Origin: a virus
Direction: 5' to 3' (one strand)
Length of the DNA: 40,309 nucleotides
Virus record (IMG/VR): IMGVR_UViG_3300046477_000426
Coordinates: 1 to 40,309 of that record
Notes under the pieces: model-generated
Database searches by the model: none
What the model saw: the letters and a program-made list of their open reading frames with translations, nothing else
Told to the model about the DNA's origin: nothing
Position numbers and translations under genes: made by a program
Shown here: piece after piece, positions 30,315 to 37,736 of the stretch
How the letters are laid out: each line of letters opens with the position of its first letter
Numbering within the stretch: position 1 is the stretch's first letter

Positions 30315-30608
30315 ATGCCACAATTGAGCCGCCGAGACGAGTGGATTGCTCTGCGTCAGCAGGGATGGACGCTGGTGGCAATCGGGCGGCGTTACGGCAT
30401 TAGCCCCTCGCGTGTGCATCAGGTCACCGGCACTTTCCGGATGCGACCTAAGCCACGGCCCGTCGAGCTGGAAGAGCCCACGACGTTGCCTCGGGAGCCT
30501 TGGACCTATCCCGATGCCGACCTGCTCAGACTGGCGCACGAGGCGCGGGACGAGATCAGGGCCGCTTGGAGGAAAAAAGCCCCGTCTCACACGGGAGAGC
30601 GGGGCTAG
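30315..30608 (+). CDS. HTH protein upstream of the terminase (97 aa)
   Basis: 97 aa beginning PQLSRRDEWIALRQQGWTLV. The segment WIALRQQGWTLVAIGRRYGI followed by SPSRVHQVTG forms a helix-turn-helix like sigma region 4 or small terminase DNA-binding domains, with a charged helical C-terminus. Location before the large terminase makes it a candidate small terminase or late regulator. The codons near its 3' end overlap a strong hairpin (30573-30606). Confidence 0.6.
   Translation: MPQLSRRDEWIALRQQGWTLVAIGRRYGISPSRVHQVTGTFRMRPKPRPVELEEPTTLPREPWTYPDADLLRLAHEARDEIRAAWRKKAPSHTGERG
30573..30606 (-). terminator. Leftward Rho-independent terminator
   Basis: Read on the - strand: AGCCCCG, loop region, CGGGGCT, then six T. 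The stem extends to about 11 bp with one bulge (CTC/GAG). It lies inside the 3' end of the + strand gene at 30315-30608 and can only end - strand transcripts. Antisense transcripts from the late region, or read-through toward the pair at 30284 and 30090, would be blocked here. Confidence 0.55.
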
Positions 30609-30658
30609 GTAGTTCTCGGACTTATCGCGGACCCACCCTAGCACAGCGGAGCGCCGCC

Positions 30659-30934
30659 ATGCCAGCCACGCCCAGTCTACCCTGGAGCCACGAGGAGCGT
30701 GCGCTGTTACGCCAGCTCTGGGAGAACGGTATGGGCCCGGCGCAGATCGCCAAGCATCTCGGGCGCAGCAAATACAGCGTGACCAGCGAAACCCGCACAT
30801 TGCACCTGGGGCCGCGTGGAGGTTCCAGGGGGCTGCCAGAGCCCCCACCCTCGAGAGAGCCGCGCACACGTCCGCTCCCGCCCGGCGCCAGCACGCTGCC
30901 ACCGCTGCAATCTGAACTGCATGCCGATGAGTGA
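30659..30934 (+). CDS. GcrA-like HTH protein, possible small terminase
   Basis: 91 aa. WSHEERALLRQLWENGMGPA, then QIAKHLGRSKYSVTSETRTL matches the pattern of GcrA/Myb-like DNA-binding domains (W..E....L..LW..G.s..qIA..Lg.sr..V) used by alphaproteobacteria for cell-cycle transcription. The C-terminus is basic and Pro-rich. Its stop overlaps the terminase start region. Either a transcription regulator or the small terminase subunit is possible. The GcrA-type fold is fairly sure, the role is not. Confidence 0.65.
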   Translation: MPATPSLPWSHEERALLRQLWENGMGPAQIAKHLGRSKYSVTSETRTLHLGPRGGSRGLPEPPPSREPRTRPLPPGASTLPPLQSELHADE

Positions 30935-32399
30935 AACCGCCGCCCCTGACTATGCGGAACGGATGCCACCAAGTTGGGCGGAAGCTATTGCGAGGGCACC
31001 AAATCCCTATGAAGTCTCTCTGGCGCGGTATGCGAGGGCGCCGATCGCATTTGTTCGGGAAGTCTTGTTAGCTGAGCCCGACGAGTGGCAGCTGAAGGTG
31101 CTGCGGGCGTTGGCGCGGGGGCACACGCGGATTGCGGTGCGCAGCTGCCACGGGCCCGGCAAGACCGCGCTGGCGGCGTGGGTGGCGGTGTGGTTCTCCA
31201 ACACCCGCGCACCGTTCAAGCTGGCGATGACGGCACCGAGCGCACCGCAACTGTTCGATGCGCTGTATCCCGAGCTGATCAAATGGCTCGATCGGTTGCC
31301 GGGAGCGTGGCGGGAATTGTGGAATGTCACCAGCGATCACGTCACCCTCAAGACCAACCCGGAATGCTTCATTACGGCGAGGACATCGCGGCAGGAGACG
31401 CCCGAGGCGCTGGCTGGTTTGCATAGCGATAACATCATGCTGGTGGTGGACGAGGCGTCCGGCGTGCCCGAGCAGGTGTTCGAGGCGGCATCGGGCTCGA
31501 TGAGCAGCGCCGGTGCTATCACCATGCTGATCGGCAATCCCACGCGTAGCTCGGGCTTCTTCTGGAAGACGTTCAATTTAGAGCGGGACCGCTGGTTCTG
31601 CATGAAGGTGGGGCAGAAGGATAGCCCACGCGTGACGGACGACTTCGCCGAGGAGGTCGCCGGGCGGTATGGCATCGACAGCAACGCGTATCGCGTCCGC
31701 GTGCTGGGTGAATTTCCGCTAGCCGATGCGGACACCGTGATCGCCGCCGATCTGATCGATAGCGCGATGCTGCGGGACGTCTCGCTCGACAGCACGGAGC
31801 CCGAGATCTGGGGCGTCGACGTGGCAAGATTTGGGACGGATGCGTCGGTGCTGATCAAGCGCCGCGGCAACGTGGTGCCCGAGATGCCGCGCAGCTTCCA
31901 CCAGGTCGACACCATGATGCTGGCCGGCGCTATCAAGGCTGAGTGGGACATGGCAGGCGCGAGCCGGCCGTCATTGATCTGCATCGATGTGATCGGCATC
32001 GGCGCGGGCGTAGTCGATCGGTTGAACGAGCAGGGGCTGCCGATCCTGGGGGTGAATGTCAGCGAGAGCCCCTCGACTACCGGGCGTTATGCCAAGCTGC
32101 GCGATGAGTTGTGGGAACGCTGTGCCCAGTGGCTGGCGACGCGCGCGGTGCGGCTGCCGCGCCATGAGCGGCTGCGCGATGACCTGGCCGCGCCACGCTA
32201 CACGCATCTGTCGGATGGCCGGCTGAAGGTGGAGGACAAGAATTCCATGCGGGCACGCGGCCTGCCGAGCTGCGACTATGCCGACGCGCTCAACCTGACG
32301 TTCTGCCAGCAGGGACTGGGGGTCGGGTCGGGGATGAGCGGCGGGATTTACGACAAGGTGGGCATGCGGATGGAGCTGGGCGCGGAGGTGGAGGTATGA
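30921..32399 (+). CDS. terL: Large terminase subunit
   Basis: 492 aa from ATG at 30921 (a second ATG at 30927 is equally plausible, overlapping the previous stop). Walker A is SCHGPGKTALAAWV with GPGKT at 78-82, Walker B MLVVDEASG with D177-E178, and coupling motif IGNPTRSSGFF. The C-terminal nuclease has WGVDVARFGTDAS, ICIDVIGIGAGVVDRL and CDYADALNL with its acidic residues. It packages DNA by ATP hydrolysis into the prohead through the portal encoded next. Small terminase is probably one of the two HTH proteins upstream. Confidence 0.93.
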   Translation: MPMSETAAPDYAERMPPSWAEAIARAPNPYEVSLARYARAPIAFVREVLLAEPDEWQLKVLRALARGHTRIAVRSCHGPGKTALAAWVAVWFSNTRAPFKLAMTAPSAPQLFDALYPELIKWLDRLPGAWRELWNVTSDHVTLKTNPECFITARTSRQETPEALAGLHSDNIMLVVDEASGVPEQVFEAASGSMSSAGAITMLIGNPTRSSGFFWKTFNLERDRWFCMKVGQKDSPRVTDDFAEEVAGRYGIDSNAYRVRVLGEFPLADADTVIAADLIDSAMLRDVSLDSTEPEIWGVDVARFGTDASVLIKRRGNVVPEMPRSFHQVDTMMLAGAIKAEWDMAGASRPSLICIDVIGIGAGVVDRLNEQGLPILGVNVSESPSTTGRYAKLRDELWERCAQWLATRAVRLPRHERLRDDLAAPRYTHLSDGRLKVEDKNSMRARGLPSCDYADALNLTFCQQGLGVGSGMSGGIYDKVGMRMELGAEVEV

Positions 32400-32932
32400 G
32401 CGGTTTGCTTGGCCCGGTGGTGGCGCAAGGCATCACGCCCGACAGCGGGCAGGGGCAGCTAGCGACAGCGATCAGCAGCTTCTTTGGTGGGGGCACACCG
32501 CAGTTCAGCACGCCCACGCCACAGGCTGCAGCGCCCGCGCCAGACCCGACCTATGACAAGTGGGGCCATGTCGTCACAGGGAGCCCGCAAGGGCAGGTGG
32601 CGGCGCCAGCAGCTCCCGCACCCGCCGTGCCGTCGCTTAATGTCGGGCCAGGGCTGGCACAGGCGACGCCACAAGCCGCACCCGGGGCGATCAATCCTGG
32701 CGCCAGCGGTTACGACATGTGGGGGCGGCAGGCGCCCGTGCAGGCCCAGCCGCAGGCCGCGCCGCAACTGCCGGGCCTCGCTGACATCCTGGCGATGATC
32801 CAGGCGGAACAGGCCAGGCAGGCGCGGGCGAACCAGAACGCGCCGCAAGGGCTACTAGGCGGTGGTGGCAACGAGGCCGGCGGCGACCAGGGTTCTGCCG
32901 ACCACGGCGGCGCCGATAGCGGGGTGATATGA
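32396..32932 (+). CDS. Pro/Ala-rich disordered protein between terminase and portal
   Basis: 178 aa, starting SGLLGPVVAQGITPDSGQG. Highly disordered with many Pro/Ala/Gln, one helix near 128-145 (LADILAMIQAEQARQARANQ), and two similar segments (DPTYDKWGHVVTG and ASGYDMWGRQAPV). Coupled by ATGA to both the terminase and the portal. Related phrasing (MSGLLGPV, GLLGPVWS) recurs in the gene at 35866, so they may be paralogous virion proteins. Unknown function. Confidence 0.6.
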   Translation: MSGLLGPVVAQGITPDSGQGQLATAISSFFGGGTPQFSTPTPQAAAPAPDPTYDKWGHVVTGSPQGQVAAPAAPAPAVPSLNVGPGLAQATPQAAPGAINPGASGYDMWGRQAPVQAQPQAAPQLPGLADILAMIQAEQARQARANQNAPQGLLGGGGNEAGGDQGSADHGGADSGVI

Positions 32933-35640
32933 GCGGACTGATCGCACGACCCGGCGGCCTGTTGTCCCCCATGGGCATGCCCCAAGGGATTATCCCGCCC
33001 CTGCCGCCGCTGCCCAATCTTGTTCCCAGCGGAATGCAGCCTCAGGGGTTGAACCTTGGTAGCGAGCAGATGCTTGCTTACCTGGTGCCACAGCCGCGCG
33101 CCAATGTTCCCGACGATCCGGATCTGGGCCTGCCGCCAAATCTGCGGCGCTATGCGGCGGGATTACGCCCGACCGTCAAGCCGGCCGGCGTGCCGTGGCA
33201 GCAAGAGATCGTCTTCGAGCGACTGGGGAAAGACGACAGAGAGATTGAGGCTATAGCTCAATATTATTTCGGGTCCGCACAGAACTATGACGCCTATCTC
33301 AGTCGCGAGCGTATTACGGCGTCGCAGTACTACGATGGGCGCCCACTCGGTGATGAAACGCCGGGACGCTCGCAGATCGTGCTCACCGTGGTCCGCGATA
33401 CGATCAGGAGTACGCTGCCGTCGCTGCTCCGCGTGTTCACCGGCGTCGAAGACCCGGTCAGCTTTGAACCGATTTCGTCTGAGATCACCGGCAACGATCA
33501 ATTGGCGACAACGTTGGCGCGCCAGGCGACCGATTATGCGCGCTGGGCGCTGATGACCGCCAACCACGGCTGGCAGGTGCTGCACGATGTGCTGTTGGAC
33601 GCCTTGACGCGGAAAGCGGGGTGGGCACGCTGGTATTGGGGCAAGCGTGAGCAGGTGCGGACGGATGTCTGCGAGGGTCTGCTGCAGCCGCAACTCCAGA
33701 TGCTGCTCGCCCAGCCCGGCATCGAGGCGCAGCGCATCGTCCGACGCCCGATGACGGACGAGGAAATCTCCACCCTGCAGAAGACCCCCGATGGGGCGAT
33801 GTATCTGCAGTCGGGTGGTGCTGCGGAAATGTGGAGTGCCACCATCACCCGCACCGCGCAGCAGAATTGGCCGGTGGTCGAGGCCGTGCCAGCCGAGTGC
33901 GTCTGGGTGGTGGCCGACGCCGATACCGTCGATGGCGCGCGCGGCATCTTTCATGTGCGCGATGTCCCAGCATCCGACCTGATCGAGATGGGGCTGCCAG
34001 AGGACAAGATCCTCGCCTACTGCGACACCATGATGCGCCCGCAGCAGCGCCGCGAGATGATCGCCCGTAACCCGGCGCAAGGGCACAACATCAAGCCGTC
34101 GCCCCCAGGTGACCGTAGTATGGGCATCTGTCGATACGCCGAGGGTTGGATCAGGTGCGATACGGACAACGACCATAAGGCGGAACTCATCCACGTCCAT
34201 ATGCTGGGCAACGCCACCAAGATGATCCAGTGGGAGCGGGTAGATGAGATACCGCTCGCGTGTTTCACGCCGTACCGGGAACCCGGGCGGCTGATCGGCT
34301 ATTCGCAGGCCGACATGGTCATGGACCTGCAGCGGGTCGAGAGCCGGGTCATGCGCGCGACGCTCGACAGCCTGGCGCAGAGCATGTTCCCGCGCACGGT
34401 CGTCACCTTGGGGCAAGTCAACCTCGCAGACGCCAGACAAACGGCCATCGGGTCGATCATCCGCACCACCCAGGCGGGCGCCGTCACCGAGCTGGTGAAG
34501 CCGTATACGGGTCAGGCGGCGCTTGAGATGATGCAAGCGCTGGAGGCCATCAGGGAGAGCAGGACAGGGATTACGCGAGCTTCGCAGGGGCTCACCGTGG
34601 ATGAGCTGCAGAGCACGGCACCCGTGGCCGTGTCGGCGCAGACCAGCGCAGCTCAGGACCGGCTCGACATGATGGCGCGGACGTTGGCGGAAACCGGATT
34701 GGCGCCGCTCTACAGTGGGCTATTGCGCATGATGGCGCGGCATCAGGACCGGCCGAATGTGTACAGGATTAGAGGCCAATGGGTGCCGATCGATCCGCGT
34801 GCCCTCGGCGTGATGTGGCAGACCAGCGTCAACGTCGGCGGCAAGGGCATGCCGATGGAACGCCTGGCGATGCTCGCCCAGATCGCCGGCAAGCAAGAGA
34901 TGATCATGCAGACGCAAGGGTTAACCAATCCCTTGGTCGGTGTGCCGGAATACCGGAACACGCTGTCGCGGATGCTGGAAACCGCCAACATTGCCGATGT
35001 GTCCTCGTACTTCAAAGCCCTGCCGCCCGGGTTCCAGGCGCCGCCGCCACCACCGACACCGCCCGATCCGTCGCTGATCCTCGCCCAGGTGCAGGCCGGC
35101 AAGACCGCGGCCGATGTCGAGAACGATCGGGCATCCGAACAAACCAAACGCGCGCAGATGCTGACCGATGATGATCTGAACAGGGACAAAGCTGCGCTCG
35201 ATGCGTGGACCAAGACCTGGGTGGCCGGAGCGCAGTTCGGCACCCCTGTGCCGTCGCTCACCGAATTCCAGCAGGCGATGGCCAGCAAGGCGCCCTCGGT
35301 CCAGCTGCTGGGCAATCTGCCGCCACCCACCAGCCCGCAGATGCCAGCCACGGCAGGCCCACCCCCAGGCCAGCCGGCACAGGGGCCGCCACGGCCTCCG
35401 CAGGCGCCAGCTGCCCCTGGGCCATCCATGGTGCCACCACACCCACAGCAGCCCATGGGGCCGCCCGTAGGCTCGACCAATCCGGCGCAGGCGATGGCCA
35501 CCCGCCAGGCGCTCATGCAGGGCCAGATGCCAAGCGCCTATGGCAACATCGCCGCCAACGCCGCGGCGAAGTCGTTGTTCGGTCCCGGGGGGCCGCCATT
35601 GCCGCGGCCGGGCGGGCCACCACCACAACCAGGGCAGTAA
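32929..35640 (+). CDS. Portal protein
   Basis: 903 aa, a typical large podoviral portal. Segments seen: IVFERLGKDDREIEAIAQYY, FGSAQNYDAYLSRERITASQ, GRPLGDETPGRSQIVLTVVR, then RDTIRSTLPSLLRVFTGVED, a W-rich crown region, and QSTAPVAVSAQTSAAQDRLD in the late helix. It forms the dodecameric gate in the capsid through which DNA enters and leaves. The last 200 residues are Pro/Gln-rich and extended. Residues 788-798, APSVQLLGNLP, are encoded by the stretch that resembles the spacer of the left CRISPR array (35290-35321). Preceded by terminase and one disordered protein, all coupled. Confidence 0.9.
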   Translation: MSGLIARPGGLLSPMGMPQGIIPPLPPLPNLVPSGMQPQGLNLGSEQMLAYLVPQPRANVPDDPDLGLPPNLRRYAAGLRPTVKPAGVPWQQEIVFERLGKDDREIEAIAQYYFGSAQNYDAYLSRERITASQYYDGRPLGDETPGRSQIVLTVVRDTIRSTLPSLLRVFTGVEDPVSFEPISSEITGNDQLATTLARQATDYARWALMTANHGWQVLHDVLLDALTRKAGWARWYWGKREQVRTDVCEGLLQPQLQMLLAQPGIEAQRIVRRPMTDEEISTLQKTPDGAMYLQSGGAAEMWSATITRTAQQNWPVVEAVPAECVWVVADADTVDGARGIFHVRDVPASDLIEMGLPEDKILAYCDTMMRPQQRREMIARNPAQGHNIKPSPPGDRSMGICRYAEGWIRCDTDNDHKAELIHVHMLGNATKMIQWERVDEIPLACFTPYREPGRLIGYSQADMVMDLQRVESRVMRATLDSLAQSMFPRTVVTLGQVNLADARQTAIGSIIRTTQAGAVTELVKPYTGQAALEMMQALEAIRESRTGITRASQGLTVDELQSTAPVAVSAQTSAAQDRLDMMARTLAETGLAPLYSGLLRMMARHQDRPNVYRIRGQWVPIDPRALGVMWQTSVNVGGKGMPMERLAMLAQIAGKQEMIMQTQGLTNPLVGVPEYRNTLSRMLETANIADVSSYFKALPPGFQAPPPPPTPPDPSLILAQVQAGKTAADVENDRASEQTKRAQMLTDDDLNRDKAALDAWTKTWVAGAQFGTPVPSLTEFQQAMASKAPSVQLLGNLPPPTSPQMPATAGPPPGQPAQGPPRPPQAPAAPGPSMVPPHPQQPMGPPVGSTNPAQAMATRQALMQGQMPSAYGNIAANAAAKSLFGPGGPPLPRPGGPPPQPGQ
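35290..35321 (+). other. Protospacer-like site for the left CRISPR array, with AAG PAM
   Basis: 32 bases in the portal gene match the left-array spacer at 25 positions. Mismatches are at spacer positions 7-10, 15, 21 and 30. Positions 15, 21 and 30 are third codon bases. The three bases just before the site (35287-35289) are AAG, the canonical type I-E PAM, in the right orientation. The mismatches at seed positions 7 and 8 should protect this phage. It therefore looks like the homologous locus of the true target in a related phage. Confidence 0.8.
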
Positions 35641-35647
35641 TTCCACG

Positions 35648-35677
35648 TTTCCAGGAACTTTCCAGGAACTTTCCAGG
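35648..35677. repeat. TTTCCAGGAAC tandem repeat after the portal
   Basis: Two full copies of an 11-bp unit (35648-35658, 35659-35669) and a partial third to 35677. Each unit contains TTCCAGGAA, which is nearly palindromic. May be a protein-binding array or a replication-slippage product. It sits between the portal stop and the next gene's ribosome site. Confidence 0.55.
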
Positions 35678-35709
35678 GCGAAATTCCTAATTCCACCAGG
35701 AGATCCACC

Positions 35710-35859
35710 ATGGTCACACGCGCATCCGGGAGCCAGAGCACGAAGACAGTGCCCAAGCAGGGCCAGAACAAGCCGGTGAGCGGCGGGGCGGCCGGGGCCG
35801 GCAAAGACCGCGGGGGCGCCAAGCTGCCCACCATCAGCAGAACCACAACCCGGAAGTGA
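35710..35859 (+). CDS. Small basic virion-cluster protein (49 aa)
   Basis: A 49 aa gene with strong ribosome site (CAGGAG) before the ATG. The sequence starts VTRASGSQSTKTVPKQGQN and ends TISRTTTRK: basic, polar and disordered. Between portal and next small gene. May bind nucleic acid or act as a decoration or internal peptide. No family recognised. Confidence 0.55.
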   Translation: MVTRASGSQSTKTVPKQGQNKPVSGGAAGAGKDRGGAKLPTISRTTTRK

Positions 35860-35865
35860 GCGGTA

Positions 35866-36171
35866 ATGCCAGCCAACGGGCTCCTCGGGCCAGTGTGGTC
35901 GGATAGCGGCGGAACGCCTGCGTCCGGCCCGATCCCGAGCGCAGATCCGGGCTGGTCGTTCGGTAATTTCCAGCAGTTGCCGACAGCGCCGCCACAGCAG
36001 ACCTACACCGGAGCGATCCCGACGCCCCGCGCTGATTATGCGGCCACCGCCTACGACCTGCCGCACGATTACTATCAGATGCAGCAGATGATGAATGCGG
36101 CTGGGCCGGATAATCCATTGCTCAATAAGGTGCTCCAGCTGCTGTCCCTCCAGCACAGGACCCGGACATGA
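35866..36171 (+). CDS. Small virion-cluster protein (101 aa)
   Basis: 101 aa, beginning PANGLLGPVWSDSGGTPAS, a Gly/Pro-rich start with partial likeness to the protein at 32396 (SGLLGPV). C-terminal helix DYYQMQQMMNAAGPDNPLLN, KVLQLLSLQ. No family recognised. Overlaps the next gene by 4 bases. Suggested minor capsid or assembly factor by position. Confidence 0.6.
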   Translation: MPANGLLGPVWSDSGGTPASGPIPSADPGWSFGNFQQLPTAPPQQTYTGAIPTPRADYAATAYDLPHDYYQMQQMMNAAGPDNPLLNKVLQLLSLQHRTRT

Positions 36172-36440
36172 GCGACCTCTCGCGCGAGGAACGCTACGAA
36201 ATCCAGCGCCGCGGCGGCGAGGCGCACCGCCTGCTGCAGGATGCCGAACTGATGAGCATCCTCACCTTTATCCGGGAAGGCGCGGTGCAGACCGCGGTGC
36301 ATGGTGCCGATGTCCGTGAGCGTGAGGACGCAAGGCAGTTAGCCAGAGCCATCGACCACCTGGCCACCGAGATGCGCTCACGCCTCGATACCGCCCTGCT
36401 GCAGAACCAGCGCGAGACTGATGGGCGGCGATTCGAGTAG
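36168..36440 (+). CDS. Small helical protein before the left CRISPR array (90 aa)
   Basis: 90 aa, helical throughout: SDLSREERYEIQRRGGEAHR, LLQDAELMSILTFIREGAVQ and RAIDHLATEMRSRLDTALLQ. Short phage proteins of this kind are common near portals and scaffolds. Overlaps the previous gene by 4 bases. Its stop codon (36438-36440) coincides with the outer end of the degenerate repeat of the left array, so array acquisition did not break it. Confidence 0.65.
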   Translation: MSDLSREERYEIQRRGGEAHRLLQDAELMSILTFIREGAVQTAVHGADVREREDARQLARAIDHLATEMRSRLDTALLQNQRETDGRRFE

Positions 36441-36527
36441 TTCATCCCCGCTGACGCAGGGAACACGGTAGATTGCCGAGCAGTTGGATGCCGGGCGCCG
36501 GTTCAACCCCGCACGCGCGGGGAACGC
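36438..36527 (-). CRISPR. Left mini-CRISPR array, type I-E-like, one spacer
   Basis: Two 29-nt repeats (36499-36527 and 36438-36466) separated by a 32-nt spacer (36467-36498), read on the - strand. The upstream repeat (GCGTTCCCCGC, 4-base loop, GCGGGGTTGAACCG end) is a full I-E-type stem with an 8-nt handle TTGAACCG. The second is degenerate (CCCTGC stem half, T:G wobble) as a terminal repeat would be, and its end overlaps the stop codon at 36438-36440. Repeat/spacer lengths 29/32 are those of Escherichia coli-type I-E arrays. The spacer matches the phage's portal gene at 25 of 32 positions next to AAG. No cas genes are in the window. Transcription on the - strand would need a promoter I do not see. 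Confidence 0.88.
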
Positions 36528-36563
36528 TCCACCCTACACACGCGAAACCCAAGATGGAACTCC

Positions 36564-37706
36564 ATGAGCGAGAATAGCGGCACATCCGCCCCGGCTGCCC
36601 CGGCAGCACCCGCAGCAGCCCAGCCGGCCACACCAGCGCCAGCCACGAACCAAAATGTCGTCAACGCCCCCGCGCCAGCGTCGCAGGAAAGCATCAGCCT
36701 CTCCGATGCCGGCCGCCTGCTTGCCAGACGCCGCCAGGAGGCCGCACGCGAGGCGCAGGGGCAACCCACAGCACGCCTCAACCCCGTGCAGCAGGGGCCC
36801 GGAGAGGCACGCGCCACGCCAGCCCCTGCACAACCGGCAGCGCAGCCAACCGAAGCGAAGGCCGCTCCCACCGACAGCTACGACACCATCGCCAAAGCGC
36901 TCGGGCTGCAGGAAGGGGCGCAGCCGGCCGCACCCGACGGGACGGCACCAGCCGCAGACGCGTCCGAGAGCGGCATCTACGAGATCGACGGCCACCGCGT
37001 CACCGCCGCTCAGATCCGCACCGCCATGGGCATGGCCGCGGACTACACCCGCAAGACCCAAGAGTTGGCTGCCCAACGCCAGCAACTCCAGCAGCAGGCC
37101 GAGGCACTCGCCACCGTGCTGCCCCACATCCAGCCGGAACTCGCTAAGCTGGGTGAGCGGCTCCAGGGAGCGACCCCGCCAGACCCCAGCCTGATCGAAA
37201 GCGACCCACAGGGCTATCTCCGCCAGTTCGCCGCCTACCAGCAGGCTACGGCTGAGCAACAACGTCTGGGCAGCCTCACCCAGCTCCAGCAGCAGGCGTT
37301 CGAGCGCGCCATGACCCAGCAGGTCGAGGCCGGCAACAAGATGCTCAGCGAGAAATACGAGTTCTGGCGGGATGATGCGCAGCGCACGACCGTCCAGCGC
37401 GATATCGCCCGCTGGGCCGAAAGCAAAGGCGGCTACACCCGCCAGGAACTCCAGGGGCTCTCCGACCCGCGCCACGTCGAGTCGATGATGAAAGCGATGA
37501 TGTTTGACAGATTGGTCGAGGGCGCCAAGACCCGCGCCCCCCAGCCGGTGCAGACCGCACAGGCGCGTGGCGTGCGCCCACCACCAGCCGCCGCCGCCCA
37601 GGTGCAACAGGCCGAACAGGCGTTCGAGGCACGCCCCAATGCCCGCAACGCCGCCGCCCTGCTCAGCGCCCGACGCTCCAATGCCAACGGCAGCACCCGG
37701 TATTGA
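36564..37706 (+). CDS. Scaffolding protein
   Basis: 380 aa. N-terminus is disordered and Ala/Pro-rich (to about residue 130); a short conserved-looking domain follows, YEIDGHRVTAAQIRTAMGMA then ADYTRKTQELAAQRQQLQQQ, a coiled coil, and a helical end with QTAQARGVRPPP. This low-complexity, helical, capsid-adjacent composition is what podoviral scaffolds have. It lies just before the major capsid gene, separated only by the right CRISPR array and a non-coding segment. It is flanked on both sides by outward-pointing mini-CRISPR arrays, with only 36 and 30 bases to their ends. Ribosome site weak. Confidence 0.75.
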   Translation: MSENSGTSAPAAPAAPAAAQPATPAPATNQNVVNAPAPASQESISLSDAGRLLARRRQEAAREAQGQPTARLNPVQQGPGEARATPAPAQPAAQPTEAKAAPTDSYDTIAKALGLQEGAQPAAPDGTAPAADASESGIYEIDGHRVTAAQIRTAMGMAADYTRKTQELAAQRQQLQQQAEALATVLPHIQPELAKLGERLQGATPPDPSLIESDPQGYLRQFAAYQQATAEQQRLGSLTQLQQQAFERAMTQQVEAGNKMLSEKYEFWRDDAQRTTVQRDIARWAESKGGYTRQELQGLSDPRHVESMMKAMMFDRLVEGAKTRAPQPVQTAQARGVRPPPAAAAQVQQAEQAFEARPNARNAAALLSARRSNANGSTRY

Positions 37707-37730
37707 TCCATGAACCGGTTGGAGTATATA
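37703..37730 (+). promoter_or_regulatory. Candidate promoter for the right CRISPR array
   Basis: TTGATC (37703-37708, overlapping the scaffold stop codon) and TATATA (37725-37730) with a 16-base spacer. The expected start is about 37736-37738, exactly the first base of repeat 1. If real, the array has its own promoter and does not depend on late read-through. Matches to consensus are partial (4 of 6 each). Confidence 0.5.
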
Positions 37731-37736
37731 CGAAGG

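Noticed and set aside
33163-34536. A 457-codon - strand frame opposite the portal
   Set aside because: Antisense shadow of the portal with no domain or ribosome site.
35100-35135. Spacer 3 match to the ADVENDR part of the portal
   Set aside because: Only a four-residue run aligns and it needs a gap, so it is not a convincing protospacer.
34921-36156. A 411-codon - strand frame opposite the portal end
   Set aside because: Trp/Arg-rich antisense shadow created by the Pro-rich coding of the portal.
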